Source of the DNA: Kitasatospora aureofaciens
GTDB lineage: Bacteria > Actinomycetota > Actinomycetes > Streptomycetales > Streptomycetaceae
Assembly: GCA_000720845.1 (NCBI GenBank)
Contig: JODU01000011.1
Span: forward strand, 248,001 to 312,000
Length of the DNA: 64,000 nucleotides
Reading direction: 5' to 3'
The translations under genes and the position numbers were made by a program. This document shows positions 46,522 through 57,238 of this stretch, piece after piece; the first letter of the stretch is position 1; the number at the start of each line of letters is the position of its first letter. The notes under the pieces are model-generated. The model had not been told where the DNA came from. It saw nothing but the letters and a program-made list of their open reading frames with translations, and searched no databases.

Positions 46522-47511
46522 GTGATCTCTCCGGTCCCCTCGATCCCCCGGAGCGCCCACCGGTCCCGGCCGGAGGCGACTCCCTACGTCGACCTCACCC
46601 GCCCCGAGTGGAGCGCGCTGCGCGACAAGACGCCGCTGCCGCTGACCGCCGAGGAGGTCGAGAAGCTGCGCGGCCTCGGCGATGTCATCGACCTCGACGA
46701 GGTGCGGGACATCTACCTTCCGCTGTCCCGGCTCCTCAACCTCTACGTCGGCGCGACCGACGGACTGCGCGGCGCGCTGAACACCTTCCTCGGCGAGCAG
46801 GGCTCCCAGTCCGGCACCCCCTTCGTCATAGGGGTCGCCGGCTCGGTCGCGGTCGGCAAGTCCACCGTCGCCCGCCTGCTCCAGGCGCTGCTCTCCCGCT
46901 GGCCCGAGCACCCGCGCGTGGAGCTGGTCACCACCGACGGCTTCCTGCTGCCGACGCGGGAGCTGGAGGCGCGGGGCCTGATGTCGCGGAAAGGTTTCCC
47001 CGAGTCGTACGACCGCCGGGCGCTGACCCGGTTCGTCGCCGACATCAAGGCGGGCAAGGCTGAGGTGACCGCCCCGGTGTACTCCCACCTGATCTACGAC
47101 ATCGTCCCGGACCAGCGGCTCGTCGTCCGCCGCCCCGACATCCTGATCGTCGAGGGCCTCAACGTGCTCCAGCCCGCGCTGCCCGGCAAGGACGGCCGCA
47201 CCAGGGTCGGCCTCGCCGACTACTTCGACTTCAGCGTGTACGTCGACGCGCGCACCGAGGACATCGAGCACTGGTACCTCAACCGCTTCCGCAAGCTGCG
47301 CGAGACCGCCTTCCAGAACCCGTCCTCGTACTTCCGCAAGTACACGCAGGTGTCGGAGGAGGAGGCCCTCGACTACGCCCGCACCATGTGGCGCACCATC
47401 AACAAGCCGAACCTGGTGGAGAACGTGGCGCCCACCCGCGGCCGGGCCACCCTCATCCTGCGCAAGGGCCCCGACCACAAGGTGCAGCGGCTGAGCCTGC
47501 GCAAGCTGTGA
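46522..47511 (+). CDS. coaA: Type I pantothenate kinase
   Basis: Phosphorylates pantothenate, the controlled first step of CoA synthesis. The 329-aa protein shows the P-loop [12 protein letters not shown] near residue 104, [33 protein letters not shown], and the C-terminal [15 protein letters not shown] typical of CoaA. GTG at 46522; an AT-rich TAACAAT lies close upstream, so the mRNA may be leaderless. Confidence 0.96.
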   Translation: MISPVPSIPRSAHRSRPEATPYVDLTRPEWSALRDKTPLPLTAEEVEKLRGLGDVIDLDEVRDIYLPLSRLLNLYVGATDGLRGALNTFLGEQGSQSGTPFVIGVAGSVAVGKSTVARLLQALLSRWPEHPRVELVTTDGFLLPTRELEARGLMSRKGFPESYDRRALTRFVADIKAGKAEVTAPVYSHLIYDIVPDQRLVVRRPDILIVEGLNVLQPALPGKDGRTRVGLADYFDFSVYVDARTEDIEHWYLNRFRKLRETAFQNPSSYFRKYTQVSEEEALDYARTMWRTINKPNLVENVAPTRGRATLILRKGPDHKVQRLSLRKL

Positions 47512-47555
47512 GGCGGGCGGCGCGCGCGGGACGGCCGACGCGATAGAAATACCGG

Positions 47556-48497
47556 ATGCTGCATCTGCGCCTGATCACTCCGGCCGACCGCACCGACGAG
47601 GTGGTCCGCCTGATCGACCGTACGGTCGGCACCACCCATCTCGTCGTCCTGCCGGGCGCCGCCCGCGAACCCGAGGGCGACGTCGTCATGTGCGACGTGG
47701 CCCGTGAGGCCGGTGACGAACTCATCAACGGTCTGCGGGCGTTGGGCATCGACAGCTGCGGCGCCATCACCGCCGAGAACATCGACCTGTCGCTGTCCGA
47801 CCGCGCCGACCAGGCGGAACGGGACGCGCCCGGCGAGGCCGCCGACGCGGTGCTGTGGGAGCAACTGGAGGAGGCGACGCACGAGGAGTCGACGCTCTCC
47901 ATCACCTACGTCGCCTTCATCACGCTGGCCACGATGATCGCGGCCTGCGGTGTCGTCCTCGACAACGCGATCCTGATCGTGGGCGCGATGGCGGTCGGCC
48001 CGGAGTTCGGCCCCCTCGCCGGCATCTGCACGGCGATCGTCCAGCGGGCCCCGCGGCTCGCCCTGCGCTCGGCGATCGCCCTGCTGGTGGGCTTCGCCGT
48101 GGCGATGGCGGTGACGGTGGGCTTCAGCTGGATCATGGACGCCCTCGACCTGTTCAGCGAGGGCAAGCTGGAGGGCGACCGCCCCAACACCGGCTTCGTC
48201 TACGCCCCCGACGCCTTCTCCTTCGTGGTGGCGGTCCTCGCCGGCGTCGCGGGCACGCTGTCCCTCACCTCGGCGAAGTCCGGCGCCCTGGTGGGCGTCG
48301 CCATCTCGGTCACCACGGTCCCGGCGGCCGCGAACGCCGCCGTCGCCCTGAGCTTCGGCGACACCAACCAGACGGTGGGCTCCACCGAACAGCTCCTGCT
48401 CAACCTGGCAGGCATCGTGGTCGCCGGAACCCTGACACTGCTGACCCAGAAGGCTCTGTGGTCGACTCAACGAGGCCGGATGAGCAAGTCCGCCTAG
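47556..48497 (+). CDS. DUF389 family membrane protein
   Basis: A 313-aa integral membrane protein of unknown function. The first about 120 residues are cytoplasmic and contain a ferredoxin-like region (LHLRLITPADRTDEVVRLI). Then come about six membrane segments with the family's signature MIAACGVVLDNAILIVGAMAVGPEFGPLAGI. It follows coaA by 44 bp on the same strand. Immediately beyond its stop lies a copy of a dispersed repeat. Confidence 0.9.
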   Translation: MLHLRLITPADRTDEVVRLIDRTVGTTHLVVLPGAAREPEGDVVMCDVAREAGDELINGLRALGIDSCGAITAENIDLSLSDRADQAERDAPGEAADAVLWEQLEEATHEESTLSITYVAFITLATMIAACGVVLDNAILIVGAMAVGPEFGPLAGICTAIVQRAPRLALRSAIALLVGFAVAMAVTVGFSWIMDALDLFSEGKLEGDRPNTGFVYAPDAFSFVVAVLAGVAGTLSLTSAKSGALVGVAISVTTVPAAANAAVALSFGDTNQTVGSTEQLLLNLAGIVVAGTLTLLTQKALWSTQRGRMSKSA

Positions 48498-48541
48498 GGG
48501 CGCGGGGAACTGCGCGACAGGCCACGACGCATCCCGCAGCC
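48496..48541. repeat. Dispersed intergenic repeat, copy 1
   Basis: Begins AGGGGCGCGGGGAACTGCGC, starting inside the last codon of the DUF389 gene, and continues with a GCCAC-ACG-CCCGCAGCC tail. Copies 2 and 3 in this window share the same core (54490-54535 and 55154-55199). Confidence 0.8.
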
Positions 48542-48582
48542 CGCATCACACAGACCCCCCACCCCGAACCCGGCGTCGAAAA

Positions 48583-49941
48583 CTAGCCGAGCGCGGACTT
48601 CACCACATCGGCCAACCGCCCCGCCACGGACCGGGCCTGCTCGATGTCCGCGGCCTCCACCATCACCCGCACCAGCGGCTCGGTCCCGGAGGATCGCAGC
48701 AGCACCCGCCCGGTGCTCCCCAGCTCCCGCTCCGCCTCGGACACCGCCGCGGCCAGCTCGGCAGAGGTACTCACCCGCGACTTGTCCACGTCCGGCACAT
48801 TCACCAGCACCTGCGGCAGCCGCTCCATCACGGAGGCGAGGTCCCGCAGCGTACGCCCGGTCTGCGCGACCCGCGCCGCCAGCATCAGGCCGGTCAGCGT
48901 GCCGTCACCCGTCGTGGCGTGGTCGAGGATGATGACGTGGCCGGACTGCTCGCCGCCGAGGGCGTAGCCGTGCTCCTTCATCGCCTCCAGCACGTACCGG
49001 TCGCCGACCCCGGTCTGCACGAACTGGATGCCCTCGCGCTCCATGGCGAGCTTGAAGCCCAGGTTGGACATCACCGTCGCGACGACGGTGTCCGAGCGCA
49101 GCGCCTCCCGCTCCCGCATCGCGAGCGCGAGCACGGCGAGGATCTGGTCGCCGTCGACCTCCGCACCGGTGTGGTCCACGGCCAGGCAGCGGTCGGCGTC
49201 GCCGTCGTGGGCGATGCCGAGGTCGGCGCCGTGCTCGACGACGGCGGCCTTGAGCAGGTCGAGGTGGGTGGAACCGCAGCCGTCGTTGATGTTGAGGCCG
49301 TCGGGCACCGCGCCGATGGTGACCAGTTCGGCCCCGGCCCGCGCGAAGGCCTCCGGCGAGACCCGGGAGGCGGCGCCGTGCGCCTCGTCGAGGACGATCT
49401 TCAGTCCGTCGAGGCGGTTGGGGAGCACGCCGACGAGGTGGGCGACGTACTGGTCGAGCCCCTCGTCGTAGTCCCGGACGCGGCCGACGCCGGCGCCGGT
49501 CGGACGGTCCCAGGGGGCGCCGGTGCGGTGCTCGGCGTAGACGGACTCGATGCGGTCCTCCAGCTCGTCGGCGAGCTTGTGGCCGCCGCGGGCGAAGAAC
49601 TTGATGCCGTTGTCGGGCATGGCGTTGTGACTGGCGGACAGCATCACGCCGAGGTCGGCGCCGAGCGCGCCGGTGAGATGGGCCACCGCGGGCGTCGGCA
49701 GCACACCGACCCGGAGCACGTCCACCCCGGCGCTGGCCAGGCCCGCGACCACCGCGGCCTCCAGGAACTCCCCGGAGGCGCGTGGGTCCCGGCCGACCAC
49801 CGCGGTCGCCCGGTGCCCCGCGAAGGTGCCCGCCTCGGCCAGTACGTGCGCCGCGGCGACGGAGAGGCCCAGTGCCAGCTCGGCCGTCAGATCCGCGTTG
49901 GCGACACCGCGCACGCCGTCCGTGCCGAAGAGTCGTCCCAC
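48583..49941 (-). CDS. glmM: Phosphoglucosamine mutase
   Basis: Converts glucosamine 6-phosphate to glucosamine 1-phosphate on the way to UDP-GlcNAc. The 452-aa protein begins [14 protein letters not shown], has the phosphoserine loop [17 protein letters not shown] with Ser near residue 103, the Mg-binding DGDADRC, the sugar-binding GGEQSGH, and the C-terminal [12 protein letters not shown]. The GTG at 49941 has AGGAGG 6 nt upstream. It is downstream of rpsI-rplM on the same strand, with a terminator between. Confidence 0.96.
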   Translation of the reverse strand: MGRLFGTDGVRGVANADLTAELALGLSVAAAHVLAEAGTFAGHRATAVVGRDPRASGEFLEAAVVAGLASAGVDVLRVGVLPTPAVAHLTGALGADLGVMLSASHNAMPDNGIKFFARGGHKLADELEDRIESVYAEHRTGAPWDRPTGAGVGRVRDYDEGLDQYVAHLVGVLPNRLDGLKIVLDEAHGAASRVSPEAFARAGAELVTIGAVPDGLNINDGCGSTHLDLLKAAVVEHGADLGIAHDGDADRCLAVDHTGAEVDGDQILAVLALAMREREALRSDTVVATVMSNLGFKLAMEREGIQFVQTGVGDRYVLEAMKEHGYALGGEQSGHVIILDHATTGDGTLTGLMLAARVAQTGRTLRDLASVMERLPQVLVNVPDVDKSRVSTSAELAAAVSEAERELGSTGRVLLRSSGTEPLVRVMVEAADIEQARSVAGRLADVVKSALG

Positions 49942-50100
49942 TTGTCCTCCTGAGGAAACGTCAGTTCGGAAGCGGCTGCCGATGAGTGCGGCCCACGCAG
50001 TCGGCTCCCGAAGGCCCGGGCGCACAACGCCCGACCAACGATCACATAAGCCTTAGAACGTCTTGTGCCGTTATACGCCCAACGGCAGGGATAAACGAAT

Positions 50101-50132
50101 GCCCCGGCAGCACAGTGGCGTGCCGCCGGGGC
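50101..50132 (-). terminator. Terminator behind rplM-rpsI
   Basis: GCCCCGGCAGCAC (50101-50113) pairs with GTGCCGCCGGGGC (50120-50132), 12 of 13 positions, with a short loop. It lies 24 nt past the rpsI stop on the minus strand. Confidence 0.85.
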
Positions 50133-50155
50133 GTTCGGAGTACAGGCAGCGAAGC

Positions 50156-50668
50156 TTAGCGCTTGCTGTACTGCGGGGCCTTGCGGGCCTTCTTCAGACC
50201 GGCCTTCTTCCGCTCGACCGCGCGGTCGTCGCGGCGCAGGAAGCCGGCCTTCTTGAGCGCGCCGCGGTTGTTGTCCACGTCGGCCTCGTTCAGGGCGCGG
50301 GCGACACCGAGACGGAGCGCACCGGCCTGGCCGGAGACGCCACCACCCGCGATGCGGGCGATGATGTCGTAACGGCCCTCGAGCTCGAGCACCTTGAAGG
50401 GCTCGTTGACTTCCTGCTGGTGCACCTTGTTCGGGAAGTAGTCCTCGAGGGTGCGACCGTTGATCTTCCACTTGCCGGTGCCCGGGACGATCCGGACACG
50501 GGCGATGGCGTTCTTGCGACGGCCCAGGCCGGCGGCCGGCTGGGGCTCGCCGAAGGCGGAGGCCATGGACTCCGAGGTGTACTCGCCCTCGACGGGCACC
50601 TCGGACTCGGTGGTGTAGCTGTCGATGTCGATCTCTTCGAGCGGCTGCTCGGCAGTGGTCTCGGCCAC
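50156..50668 (-). CDS. rpsI: 30S ribosomal protein S9
   Basis: Small-subunit protein whose C-terminal tail reaches the P-site tRNA. The 170 aa have an acidic N-terminal extension of about 40 residues (common in actinobacteria), then [37 protein letters not shown] core and the basic tail ending [11 protein letters not shown] at 50668 follows AGGAG by 5 nt. Second gene of the rplM-rpsI operon. Confidence 0.97.
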   Translation of the reverse strand: MAETTAEQPLEEIDIDSYTTESEVPVEGEYTSESMASAFGEPQPAAGLGRRKNAIARVRIVPGTGKWKINGRTLEDYFPNKVHQQEVNEPFKVLELEGRYDIIARIAGGGVSGQAGALRLGVARALNEADVDNNRGALKKAGFLRRDDRAVERKKAGLKKARKAPQYSKR

Positions 50669-50710
50669 GATGCTCCTCAGATTCTCTTCAGTCTTAGGGG
50701 GTGGCCGGAC

Positions 50711-51154
50711 TTACTGCGCGACCTGGGTGATCTCGAACGGCTGCGGCTGCTGCGCGCCGTGCGGGTGCTGGTCACCCTTGTAGACCTTCAGCTTCGAGAG
50801 CATCTGACGGCCCAGGGAGTTCTTCGGGAGCATGCCCTTGACGGCCTTCTCGATGGCCTTCTCCGGGTTCTTGTCCAGAAGCTCGTCGTAGCGGACCGAG
50901 CGCAGACCGCCCGGGTAGCCGGAGTGGCGGTACGCCATCTTCTGGGTCCGCTTGTTGCCGGAGAGGTGCACCTTGTCGGCGTTGATGATGATGACGAAGT
51001 CACCGGTGTCGACGTGGGGCGCGTAGATCGGCTTGTGCTTGCCGCGCAGGATGGAGGCCGTGGTGGAGGCCAGACGCCCCAGGACGACGTCCTGAGCGTC
51101 GATGACGTGCCACTGGCGCGTCACATCGCCGGGCTTGGGGCTGTACGTACGCAC
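50711..51154 (-). CDS. rplM: 50S ribosomal protein L13
   Basis: Early-assembly large-subunit protein, 147 aa ([50 protein letters not shown]). GTG at 51154. The 208 bp upstream hold its promoter and leader; an L13-type regulatory leader is possible but I see no convincing structure. Confidence 0.97.
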   Translation of the reverse strand: MRTYSPKPGDVTRQWHVIDAQDVVLGRLASTTASILRGKHKPIYAPHVDTGDFVIIINADKVHLSGNKRTQKMAYRHSGYPGGLRSVRYDELLDKNPEKAIEKAVKGMLPKNSLGRQMLSKLKVYKGDQHPHGAQQPQPFEITQVAQ

Positions 51155-51362
51155 GGTTCGTAGCCTTCGCTTCTTCAGTGAGTGGTCCTGACATTGGTCA
51201 CCGAAGACGATCACGACAGCCCTGACCGCACTGCGGTGACGCATACCGCGTGCAGGTCGCTGGTCATCGGTCCCGGTGGACCGGTGTAAGGGCCCCTCAC
51301 GTGAGAATGAGCAAGCCAATACACATACGACTGTGCAGAATACCCGGGCCCCGGCGGCCGGG

Positions 51363-52568
51363 TCAAAACGGGGCCGCGGGGGCCCGCTCCCGCTCCGGCG
51401 CACGCCCCCGGGGCACCCGGTCGTCCGCGCCCGCCGGACCGGTCCGGGCCTGCCGGGCGACCGTGACCGCCAGCACGCACAGCGTGAACGCGTCCCGGAA
51501 GGCCCGCCGCCGCTCCCCCTCCAGCCAGGGCCAGGTCAGACCGGGTGCCTGGGGCACCAGGGCGATCCAGAACCACACCCCGCGGGCCACCGATCCGGTG
51601 TACGGCAGCCCGGCGAGCAGCAGCGGCAGGGCGACCAGGAGGTAGTGGTCGTAGGACGGCCGGGAGACGAGGAACGCCGAGAGCATCAGGCCCGCTCCGG
51701 TCTCCGCGAGCCGCAGCGGGCCGGGGTCGGCGCGGCGCCAGCGCCGGTAGGCGCAGAGCACCCCGGCGCAGGCCGCCGCCACCGCGAGCCCCTGCGCGAG
51801 CGCCGGTGGCACCCCGAGCCGGGGCAGTACGGCAGCCGGGGATGCCTCGTAGAGCCGGACGAAGCCGTCGTCGCCGTGCAGCAGGAAGGGCAGGGTGCGG
51901 GTGAAGAAGCCCGCCGGGTCGGGCATCGCCAGGGCCGCCGCGGCGGACGCCAGCGCCGGCACCAGGACGGCCGCGGCCAGCGCCCGCCACCGGCCGGCGA
52001 AGAGGAAGAGCAGGACGACGGGTGCGAGCAGCGGCTTGAGCGCCACGGCCGCCCCGATGACCACGCCCGCCCCCGTCCAGCGCCCCCGGCTCGCCAGCAG
52101 CAGGGCCAGCGGCAGGGCCACCGCCGCCGTCACCGTCCAGTTGCCGAGCCGCACCAGGTGCCCGAAGGGCGCGAAGCCCAGCGCGAGACCGGTCAGCCCG
52201 AGGACCGCGAGCCGGCTGCCCAGCGGCACCCGGTGCAGGCGCAGCGCGCAGGCCCAGGCCAGGGTGAGCAGCACGGTCACCGCGCAGGGCACCAGCACCC
52301 GCAGTACGGCGCCCGGCAGCAGCGCCTGCGGCACCGCGGCCAGGACGGCGCTCGGCAGGTAGAGGAAGTGCGGGTCGTCGTAGGGGGAGCCGCCGGCCAG
52401 CCAGGTGCGGGCGGCCCGCACGACGATCGCGTTGTCCATCCCGCCGTCCGGGGTCGTGCGCGCCGCGTGCACGGCGGACGCCGCCAGCACCGTCACGAGC
52501 ACCGCCCACGGATGCCTTCCCGCCGGTCGCACCAACCACCCGGAGATGTCGCTTTTGCCCGTCCGCAT
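51363..52568 (-). CDS. GT87-type membrane glycosyltransferase (DUF2029)
   Basis: Polyprenyl-phosphate-sugar-dependent transferase of about 401 aa with roughly ten membrane helices. GT87 enzymes add mannose or other sugars to lipid-linked glycans outside the membrane in actinobacteria. Visible hallmarks: an early [32 protein letters not shown] loop with catalytic-type Asp residues, the RLGNWTV segment, ALKPLLAPV, and [17 protein letters not shown] at 52568 has TAGCGT 7 nt upstream, suggesting a leaderless mRNA. Its acceptor is unknown. Confidence 0.8.
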   Translation of the reverse strand: MRTGKSDISGWLVRPAGRHPWAVLVTVLAASAVHAARTTPDGGMDNAIVVRAARTWLAGGSPYDDPHFLYLPSAVLAAVPQALLPGAVLRVLVPCAVTVLLTLAWACALRLHRVPLGSRLAVLGLTGLALGFAPFGHLVRLGNWTVTAAVALPLALLLASRGRWTGAGVVIGAAVALKPLLAPVVLLFLFAGRWRALAAAVLVPALASAAAALAMPDPAGFFTRTLPFLLHGDDGFVRLYEASPAAVLPRLGVPPALAQGLAVAAACAGVLCAYRRWRRADPGPLRLAETGAGLMLSAFLVSRPSYDHYLLVALPLLLAGLPYTGSVARGVWFWIALVPQAPGLTWPWLEGERRRAFRDAFTLCVLAVTVARQARTGPAGADDRVPRGRAPERERAPAAPF

Positions 52569-52575
52569 GAACGGA

Positions 52576-52581
52576 ACGCTA
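52576..52581 (-). promoter_or_regulatory. -10 box for a leaderless GT87 mRNA
   Basis: TAGCGT on the minus strand ends 7 nt before the ATG at 52568. Confidence 0.45.
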
Positions 52582-52629
52582 GGCCCTGCGGCCCCCAAGT
52601 CCCCGCACCAGCACGCCCCTCGGCCCGTC

Positions 52630-52635
52630 TAAGAT
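52630..52635 (+). promoter_or_regulatory. -10 box for a leaderless mRNA of the anchored protein gene
   Basis: TAAGAT ends 7 nt before the ATG at 52643; no ribosome site is present. Confidence 0.55.
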
Positions 52636-52642
52636 GCGCCCC

Positions 52643-53548
52643 ATGAGCTTTGGGCAGGGGGGACCTCAGTCGCAGTGGGATCCCTGGACACCGCAATCGC
52701 AGCAGCCGCAGTCTCAGCAGTCGCAGCAGCCCTGGAACAGCGGGAACAGTGACGACACCCCGGACTGGGCCGCGCTCGCCGAGGCCTCCGAGGCCCGTGC
52801 CAAGCGGCGCCGGCTGTTCCTCATCGGTGGCGGGGCGCTGGCCACGGTGGCGATAGCCAGTGCCGTAGCGGTGGCCGTGGTCTCGGCGAACGGCTCGGAC
52901 CAGGCGTCCGACGGCCCCTCCTCGCAGCTCCCGTCGACGGCGGACATACCCAGCGCGACGGCCACCGAGCCGTCCTTCGCCCCGACCAGTGCCCCGCCGC
53001 CGCTGGACCCGAAGGACTTCGTCTCCAGCGTCAAGAAGGACAAGGCCCCGCTCAGCCCGGACCTGCTCTTCCCCGGGACCCAGCTGACCATGGGTGACAC
53101 GGTCTACAAGAAGGGCCCGACGGCCGACACCCGCACCTGCGGCTCCGCCGCGCAGGGCACCCTGCCGAAGGTCCTCGACACCAACGAGTGCACCCGCCTG
53201 ATCCGCGTCACCTACACCCAGGGCGACACCGCAGTGACCGTCGGCGTGGCCGTCTTCGACACCGAGGCGCAGGCGGCGAAGGCGAAGAAGGACGCCGACA
53301 AGAAGAGCATCGTCCGCTCCCTGTCCGGCGGCGGCGTCAAGTCCTTCTGCACCGGCGCCGTCTGCCGCTCCACCACCAACTCCTACGGCCGGTACGCCTA
53401 CTTCACCGTCGCCGGCTTCACGAACGGCAAGGACGTCACGGAGAAGTCCACCGGCGTGTTCCGGGCCGGTGACGACCTGGCCGAGTTCGCCTTCCGGCAG
53501 ATCCGCCGGCGCGGTGAGGCCCAGGCATCGGCGGCGGCGGAGAGCTGA
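52643..53548 (+). CDS. Hypothetical single-pass membrane protein with extracellular domain
   Basis: A 301-aa protein. The cytoplasmic N-terminus is Gln/Ser/Pro-rich (QSQQPQSQQSQQPW) followed by a charged helix, then one membrane helix (about 57-80). Outside, a Ser/Thr/Pro linker leads to a domain of about 180 residues with four cysteines (TRTCGSAAQG, TNECTRL, SFCTGAVCRST) that could form two disulfides. The function is unknown. The layout recalls surface-exposed sensors or anchor proteins in Streptomyces. It is divergent from the GT87 gene. Confidence 0.82.
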   Translation: MSFGQGGPQSQWDPWTPQSQQPQSQQSQQPWNSGNSDDTPDWAALAEASEARAKRRRLFLIGGGALATVAIASAVAVAVVSANGSDQASDGPSSQLPSTADIPSATATEPSFAPTSAPPPLDPKDFVSSVKKDKAPLSPDLLFPGTQLTMGDTVYKKGPTADTRTCGSAAQGTLPKVLDTNECTRLIRVTYTQGDTAVTVGVAVFDTEAQAAKAKKDADKKSIVRSLSGGGVKSFCTGAVCRSTTNSYGRYAYFTVAGFTNGKDVTEKSTGVFRAGDDLAEFAFRQIRRRGEAQASAAAES

Positions 53549-53567
53549 GCGCCCACCGCTCCCCCGC

Positions 53568-54422
53568 TCAGCAGCAGCCGGCTCCCGGCAGCGACCGCTT
53601 GTTGCGCGCCTCCTTGTTCCGGGCGGCCAGCAGCTCGTCGGCCGGGTAGCCGACCTCCTCCAGCGTCAGCCCGTGCGGCCGTACGACGTGCACCGCCGAG
53701 TCCCGTACGCCCGCGGCCAGCACCTTCGCCGGCCAGTCGGGCCCGCGGTGGCCGTCGCCGACGAACAGCAGCGCCCCGATCAGCGAGCGCACCATGTTGT
53801 GGCAGAAGGCGTCGGCCCGCACGGTGGCGGTGACGATCCCGTCCTCGCCCCGCAGGAGACTCAGCTCCTGCAGCGTCCGGATGGTGGTCGCGCCCTCCCG
53901 CTTCTTGCAGTAGGCGGCGAAGTCGTGCTCGCCCAGCAGGCCCCGGGCGGCCTCGTTCATGGCGTCCACGTCGAGCGGCCAGTCGTGCCACAGGACGTGT
54001 CCGCGCAGCAGCGGGTCGACGCCGCCGGGGTTGTCGGTGACCCGGTAGGCGTAGCGCCGCCAGACCGCCGAGAACCGCGCGTTGAAGCCGCTCGGCGCCT
54101 CGCGCAGGGCCCAGACCCGCACGTCCCTCGGCAGCCGCCCCGCGAGCCTCTTGAGGAGCTTCACGTGGTGCTCGGCCCACACCTCGCGCGGCAGGTCGAC
54201 ATGGGCGACCTGCCCCCGAGCGTGCACCCCGGCGTCGGTCCGCCCCGCCACGGTCAGCTCGTACGTCTCCCGCGACCGGGTGACCGTACGCAGCGCGTCC
54301 TCGATCTCCCCCTGCACGGTCCGCCGCCCCCCGGCCTGCTTGGCCCACCCGGAGAACTCGCTCCCGTCGTACGAGAGATCCAGCCGCACCCGCACGAACC
54401 CGGCCTCAACTTCGTCACTCAC
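53568..54422 (-). CDS. truA: tRNA pseudouridine(38-40) synthase
   Basis: Isomerises uridines 38-40 in the tRNA anticodon arm. The 284-aa protein has [19 protein letters not shown] at the start, the catalytic Asp in [17 protein letters not shown], and [15 protein letters not shown] near the C-terminus. GTG at 54422. It follows rplQ after a strong terminator and a repeat element, so it is likely expressed separately. Confidence 0.95.
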   Translation of the reverse strand: MSDEVEAGFVRVRLDLSYDGSEFSGWAKQAGGRRTVQGEIEDALRTVTRSRETYELTVAGRTDAGVHARGQVAHVDLPREVWAEHHVKLLKRLAGRLPRDVRVWALREAPSGFNARFSAVWRRYAYRVTDNPGGVDPLLRGHVLWHDWPLDVDAMNEAARGLLGEHDFAAYCKKREGATTIRTLQELSLLRGEDGIVTATVRADAFCHNMVRSLIGALLFVGDGHRGPDWPAKVLAAGVRDSAVHVVRPHGLTLEEVGYPADELLAARNKEARNKRSLPGAGCC

Positions 54423-54448
54423 CCAGAGATCCTCTCACCAACACGAAA

Positions 54449-54479
54449 GCGGGCCCGCCCTTGAAAAGGACGGACCCGC
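54449..54479 (-). terminator. Terminator between rplQ and truA
   Basis: GCGGGCCCGCCCTT and AAGGACGGACCCGC (54449-54479) form a 14-bp stem with two G-U pairs and a 3-nt loop, downstream of rplQ on the minus strand. Confidence 0.8.
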
Positions 54480-54489
54480 AAACGCCGTT

Positions 54490-54535
54490 AAGGGGCGCGG
54501 GGAACTGCGCGACAAGCCACCACGAACCCGCGGCC
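54490..54535. repeat. Dispersed intergenic repeat, copy 2
   Basis: Begins AGGGGCGCGGGGAACTGCGC followed by GACAAGCCACCACGAACCCG, nearly the same as copy 1. It lies between the rplQ terminator and rplQ itself. Confidence 0.8.
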
Positions 54536-54561
54536 GCCGACGCACAGCCCCCGGCAGACGC

Positions 54562-55062
54562 TTACGCGTCCTTGGACTCCTCGGCCGGAGCCTCGTCGGC
54601 CTTGGCCGTGTCGACCTTGGCCTCGGCAGCCTCGGTGCCCTCGGCGTCCTTGGCCGCACGCTTCGTCGCGGCCTCGGCCTCGCCGGTGGCCTGCTGCGCC
54701 ACGGTCAGCGCCTCGACCAGCTCGATGACGGCCATGGGCGCGTTGTCACCACGGCGGTTGCCGATCTTGGTGATCCGCGTGTAGCCACCGGGACGGTTCT
54801 CGTAGCGCGGGCCGATCTCGGTGAAGAGCGTGTGGACGACGCTCTTGTCCGTGATCACCTGGAGCACCTGACGGCGGTTGTGAAGGTCGCCCTTCTTCGC
54901 CTTGGTGACCAGACGCTCGGCGTACGGACGCAGCTTGCGCGCCTTCGCCTCGGTGGTGGTGATCCGGCCGTGCTCGAAGAGGCTCTTCGCCAGGTTGGCG
55001 AGGAGCAGCTTCTCGTGCGCGGCACTGCCGCCCAGACGGGCACCCTTGGTGGGCTTCGGCAT
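54562..55062 (-). CDS. rplQ: 50S ribosomal protein L17
   Basis: Large-subunit protein near the exit tunnel. The 166-aa form has the standard L17 core ([47 protein letters not shown]) plus an Ala/Glu-rich acidic tail of about 45 residues ([23 protein letters not shown]), as in other Streptomyces. Downstream of rpoA on the same strand. Confidence 0.97.
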   Translation of the reverse strand: MPKPTKGARLGGSAAHEKLLLANLAKSLFEHGRITTTEAKARKLRPYAERLVTKAKKGDLHNRRQVLQVITDKSVVHTLFTEIGPRYENRPGGYTRITKIGNRRGDNAPMAVIELVEALTVAQQATGEAEAATKRAAKDAEGTEAAEAKVDTAKADEAPAEESKDA

Positions 55063-55140
55063 GGTGTTTCTCCTAGGTGTCTGCCCCGGCCGTATCAGGT
55101 ACCGGAGTCAGTATCCGAGCAGGCGGTCGCCTGTCGGAGA

Positions 55141-55165
55141 CCCCGCGCCCCAAAGGGGCGCGGGG
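55141..55165 (-). terminator. Perfect hairpin between rpoA and rplQ (terminator or attenuator)
   Basis: CCCCGCGCCCC (55141-55151), loop AAA, then GGGGCGCGGGG (55155-55165): 11 perfect G-C-rich pairs. The right arm is the start of repeat copy 3, so the stem was made by a matching left arm. It stands in the 161-bp rpoA-rplQ interval. Confidence 0.7.
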
Positions 55166-55199
55166 AACTGCGCGACCAGCCACAGCGGGCCGGCAGCCA
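55154..55199. repeat. Dispersed intergenic repeat, copy 3
   Basis: Begins AGGGGCGCGGGGAACTGCGC followed by GACCAGCCACAGCGGGCCGG; same core as copies 1 and 2. It lies between rpoA and rplQ. Confidence 0.8.
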
Positions 55200-55223
55200 A
55201 AACGAACCGTCGAACCCGAGCGC

Positions 55224-56246
55224 TCAGTACTGCTCGGTCTCCACGAAACCGGCGTCCGCGTCGTCGTCGGCGCCGAAGGCGTCGGCGGCAGCGGTCGGGT
55301 CGAACCCGGGAGGCGAGTCCTTCAGCGCGAGACCCATACCGGCGAGCTTCGCCTTGACCTCGTCGATGGACTTCGCACCGAAGTTGCGGATGTCCAGGAG
55401 GTCGGCCTCGGAGCGGGCGACCAGCTCACCCACGGAGTGGATGCCCTCGCGCTTGAGGCAGTTGTACGACCGAACGGTGAGCTCCAGCTCCTCGATCGGC
55501 AGCGCCAGATCGGCGGCGAGCGCGGCGTCCGTCGGGGACGGACCCATGTCGATGCCCTCGGCGTCGATGTTCAGCTCGCGGGCGAGACCGAACAGCTCGA
55601 CCAGGGTCTTGCCGGCGGACGCCATGGCGTCACGCGGACGCATGGCCTGCTTGGTCTCGACGTCGACGATCAGCTTGTCGAAGTCGGTGCGCTGCTCGAC
55701 ACGCGTGGCCTCGACCTTGTACGTGACCTTCAGGACCGGCGAGTAGATCGAGTCGACCGGGATGCGGCCGATCTCCTGGCCCACCTGCTTGTTCTGCACG
55801 GCGGAGACGTAGCCGCGACCGCGCTCGACGGTCAGCTCCATCTCCAGCTTGCCCTTGCCGTTGAGCGTGGCGAGGACGAGGTCGGGGTTGTGCACCTCGA
55901 CACCGGCCGGGGGCGCGATGTCGGCGGCGGTGACCAGACCCGGACCCTGCTTGCGCAGGTACATCACGACGGGCTCGTCGTGCTCCGAGGAGACGACCAG
56001 CTGCTTGATGTTGAGGATCAGGTCGGTGACGTCCTCCTTGACGCCCGGCACGGTGGTGAACTCGTGCAGGACACCGTCGATGCGGATGCTGGTGACAGCA
56101 GCGCCGGGGATCGACGAGAGGAGGGTGCGGCGCAGGGAGTTACCGAGGGTGTAGCCGAAGCCCGGCTCCAGCGGCTCGATGACGAACCGGGAGCGGAACT
56201 CGTCGACGACCTCTTCGGTCAACGAGGGACGCTGAGCGATCAGCAT
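55224..56246 (-). CDS. rpoA: DNA-directed RNA polymerase alpha subunit
   Basis: Forms the dimeric platform for beta and beta' and contacts activators and UP elements. The 340-aa protein has the N-terminal assembly domain ([31 protein letters not shown]) and the C-terminal domain ([47 protein letters not shown]) with a short acidic tail ending TEQY. Confidence 0.98.
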   Translation of the reverse strand: MLIAQRPSLTEEVVDEFRSRFVIEPLEPGFGYTLGNSLRRTLLSSIPGAAVTSIRIDGVLHEFTTVPGVKEDVTDLILNIKQLVVSSEHDEPVVMYLRKQGPGLVTAADIAPPAGVEVHNPDLVLATLNGKGKLEMELTVERGRGYVSAVQNKQVGQEIGRIPVDSIYSPVLKVTYKVEATRVEQRTDFDKLIVDVETKQAMRPRDAMASAGKTLVELFGLARELNIDAEGIDMGPSPTDAALAADLALPIEELELTVRSYNCLKREGIHSVGELVARSEADLLDIRNFGAKSIDEVKAKLAGMGLALKDSPPGFDPTAAADAFGADDDADAGFVETEQY

Positions 56247-56385
56247 GTGGTGATCCTTCAGTCAGGGGCGCCCGCTATTTGACGCCCGACTAGTACTGCA
56301 AGGGTACGGGCGGCACGACCCGAAGGAGCCGTACCGCCCGCAAAACCCTGGTGAAGCGTTGAAGCGATGTCGCCGTGAGGCGAGA

Positions 56386-56790
56386 TCAGACGCGACGACG
56401 CTTCGGCGGACGGCAGCCGTTGTGCGGGGTGGGCGTGACGTCCTGGATGGAGCCGACCTCGAGACCGGTCGCCTGGAGCGAACGGATGGCGGTCTCACGA
56501 CCCGAACCCGGGCCCTTGACGAACACGTCGACCTTGCGCATGCCGTGCTCCTGCGCGCGACGGGCAGCCGACTCGGCGGCCATCTGCGCGGCGAACGGCG
56601 TGGACTTCCGGGAGCCCTTGAAGCCGACGTGGCCGGCGGAGGCCCAGGAGATCACGTTGCCGGTCGGGTCCGTGATGGACACGATCGTGTTGTTGAACGT
56701 GCTCTTGATGTGCGCGTGGCCGTGAGCGACGTTCTTCTTTTCCTTGCGGCGCACCTTCTTGGCAGCGCCCTGACGTCCCTTGGGGGGCAT
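56386..56790 (-). CDS. rpsK: 30S ribosomal protein S11
   Basis: Small-subunit platform protein, 134 aa ([66 protein letters not shown], ending CRPPKRRRV). Between rpsM and rpoA in the standard alpha-operon order. Confidence 0.98.
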   Translation of the reverse strand: MPPKGRQGAAKKVRRKEKKNVAHGHAHIKSTFNNTIVSITDPTGNVISWASAGHVGFKGSRKSTPFAAQMAAESAARRAQEHGMRKVDVFVKGPGSGRETAIRSLQATGLEVGSIQDVTPTPHNGCRPPKRRRV

Positions 56791-56857
56791 GTCGTTCTCC
56801 TACGGGAGGTGGTCGGTCCTACAGCGAAGACCGCTGGACGGCGAAGTCCGCTGCGGA

Positions 56858-57238
56858 CTACTTCTTGCCCGGCTTCTTCTTGCCGGCGATGGCGCGACGC
56901 GGGCCCTTGCGGGTGCGAGCGTTGGTGCTGGTGCGCTGACCGCGGACGGGCAGACCGCGACGGTGGCGCAGACCCTGGTAGGTGCCGATCTCGACCTTGC
57001 GGCGGATGTCGGCCTGCACCTCGCGACGGAGGTCACCCTCGGTCTTGATGTTGTTGTCGACGTACTCGCGGATCGCGACGAGCTGCTCCTCGGAGAGGTC
57101 CCGAACACGGGTGTTCGGGTCCACGCCGGTGGCGGCGAGCGTCTGCTGCGAGAGCGTCCGGCCGATGCCGAACACATAGGTGAGGGCGATCTCCACGCGC
57201 TTTTCGCGCGGGATGTCAACACCGGAAACGCGTGCCAT
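56858..57238 (-). CDS. rpsM: 30S ribosomal protein S13
   Basis: Head protein of the small subunit that contacts the P-site tRNA and forms inter-subunit bridges. 126 aa ([59 protein letters not shown], basic tail GKKKPGKK). Confidence 0.98.
   Translation of the reverse strand: MARVSGVDIPREKRVEIALTYVFGIGRTLSQQTLAATGVDPNTRVRDLSEEQLVAIREYVDNNIKTEGDLRREVQADIRRKVEIGTYQGLRHRRGLPVRGQRTSTNARTRKGPRRAIAGKKKPGKK

Noticed and set aside
51155..51362. Ribosomal L13 leader RNA structure
   Set aside because: Some inverted repeats can be drawn in this GC-rich stretch, but none is strong or clearly like known leaders.
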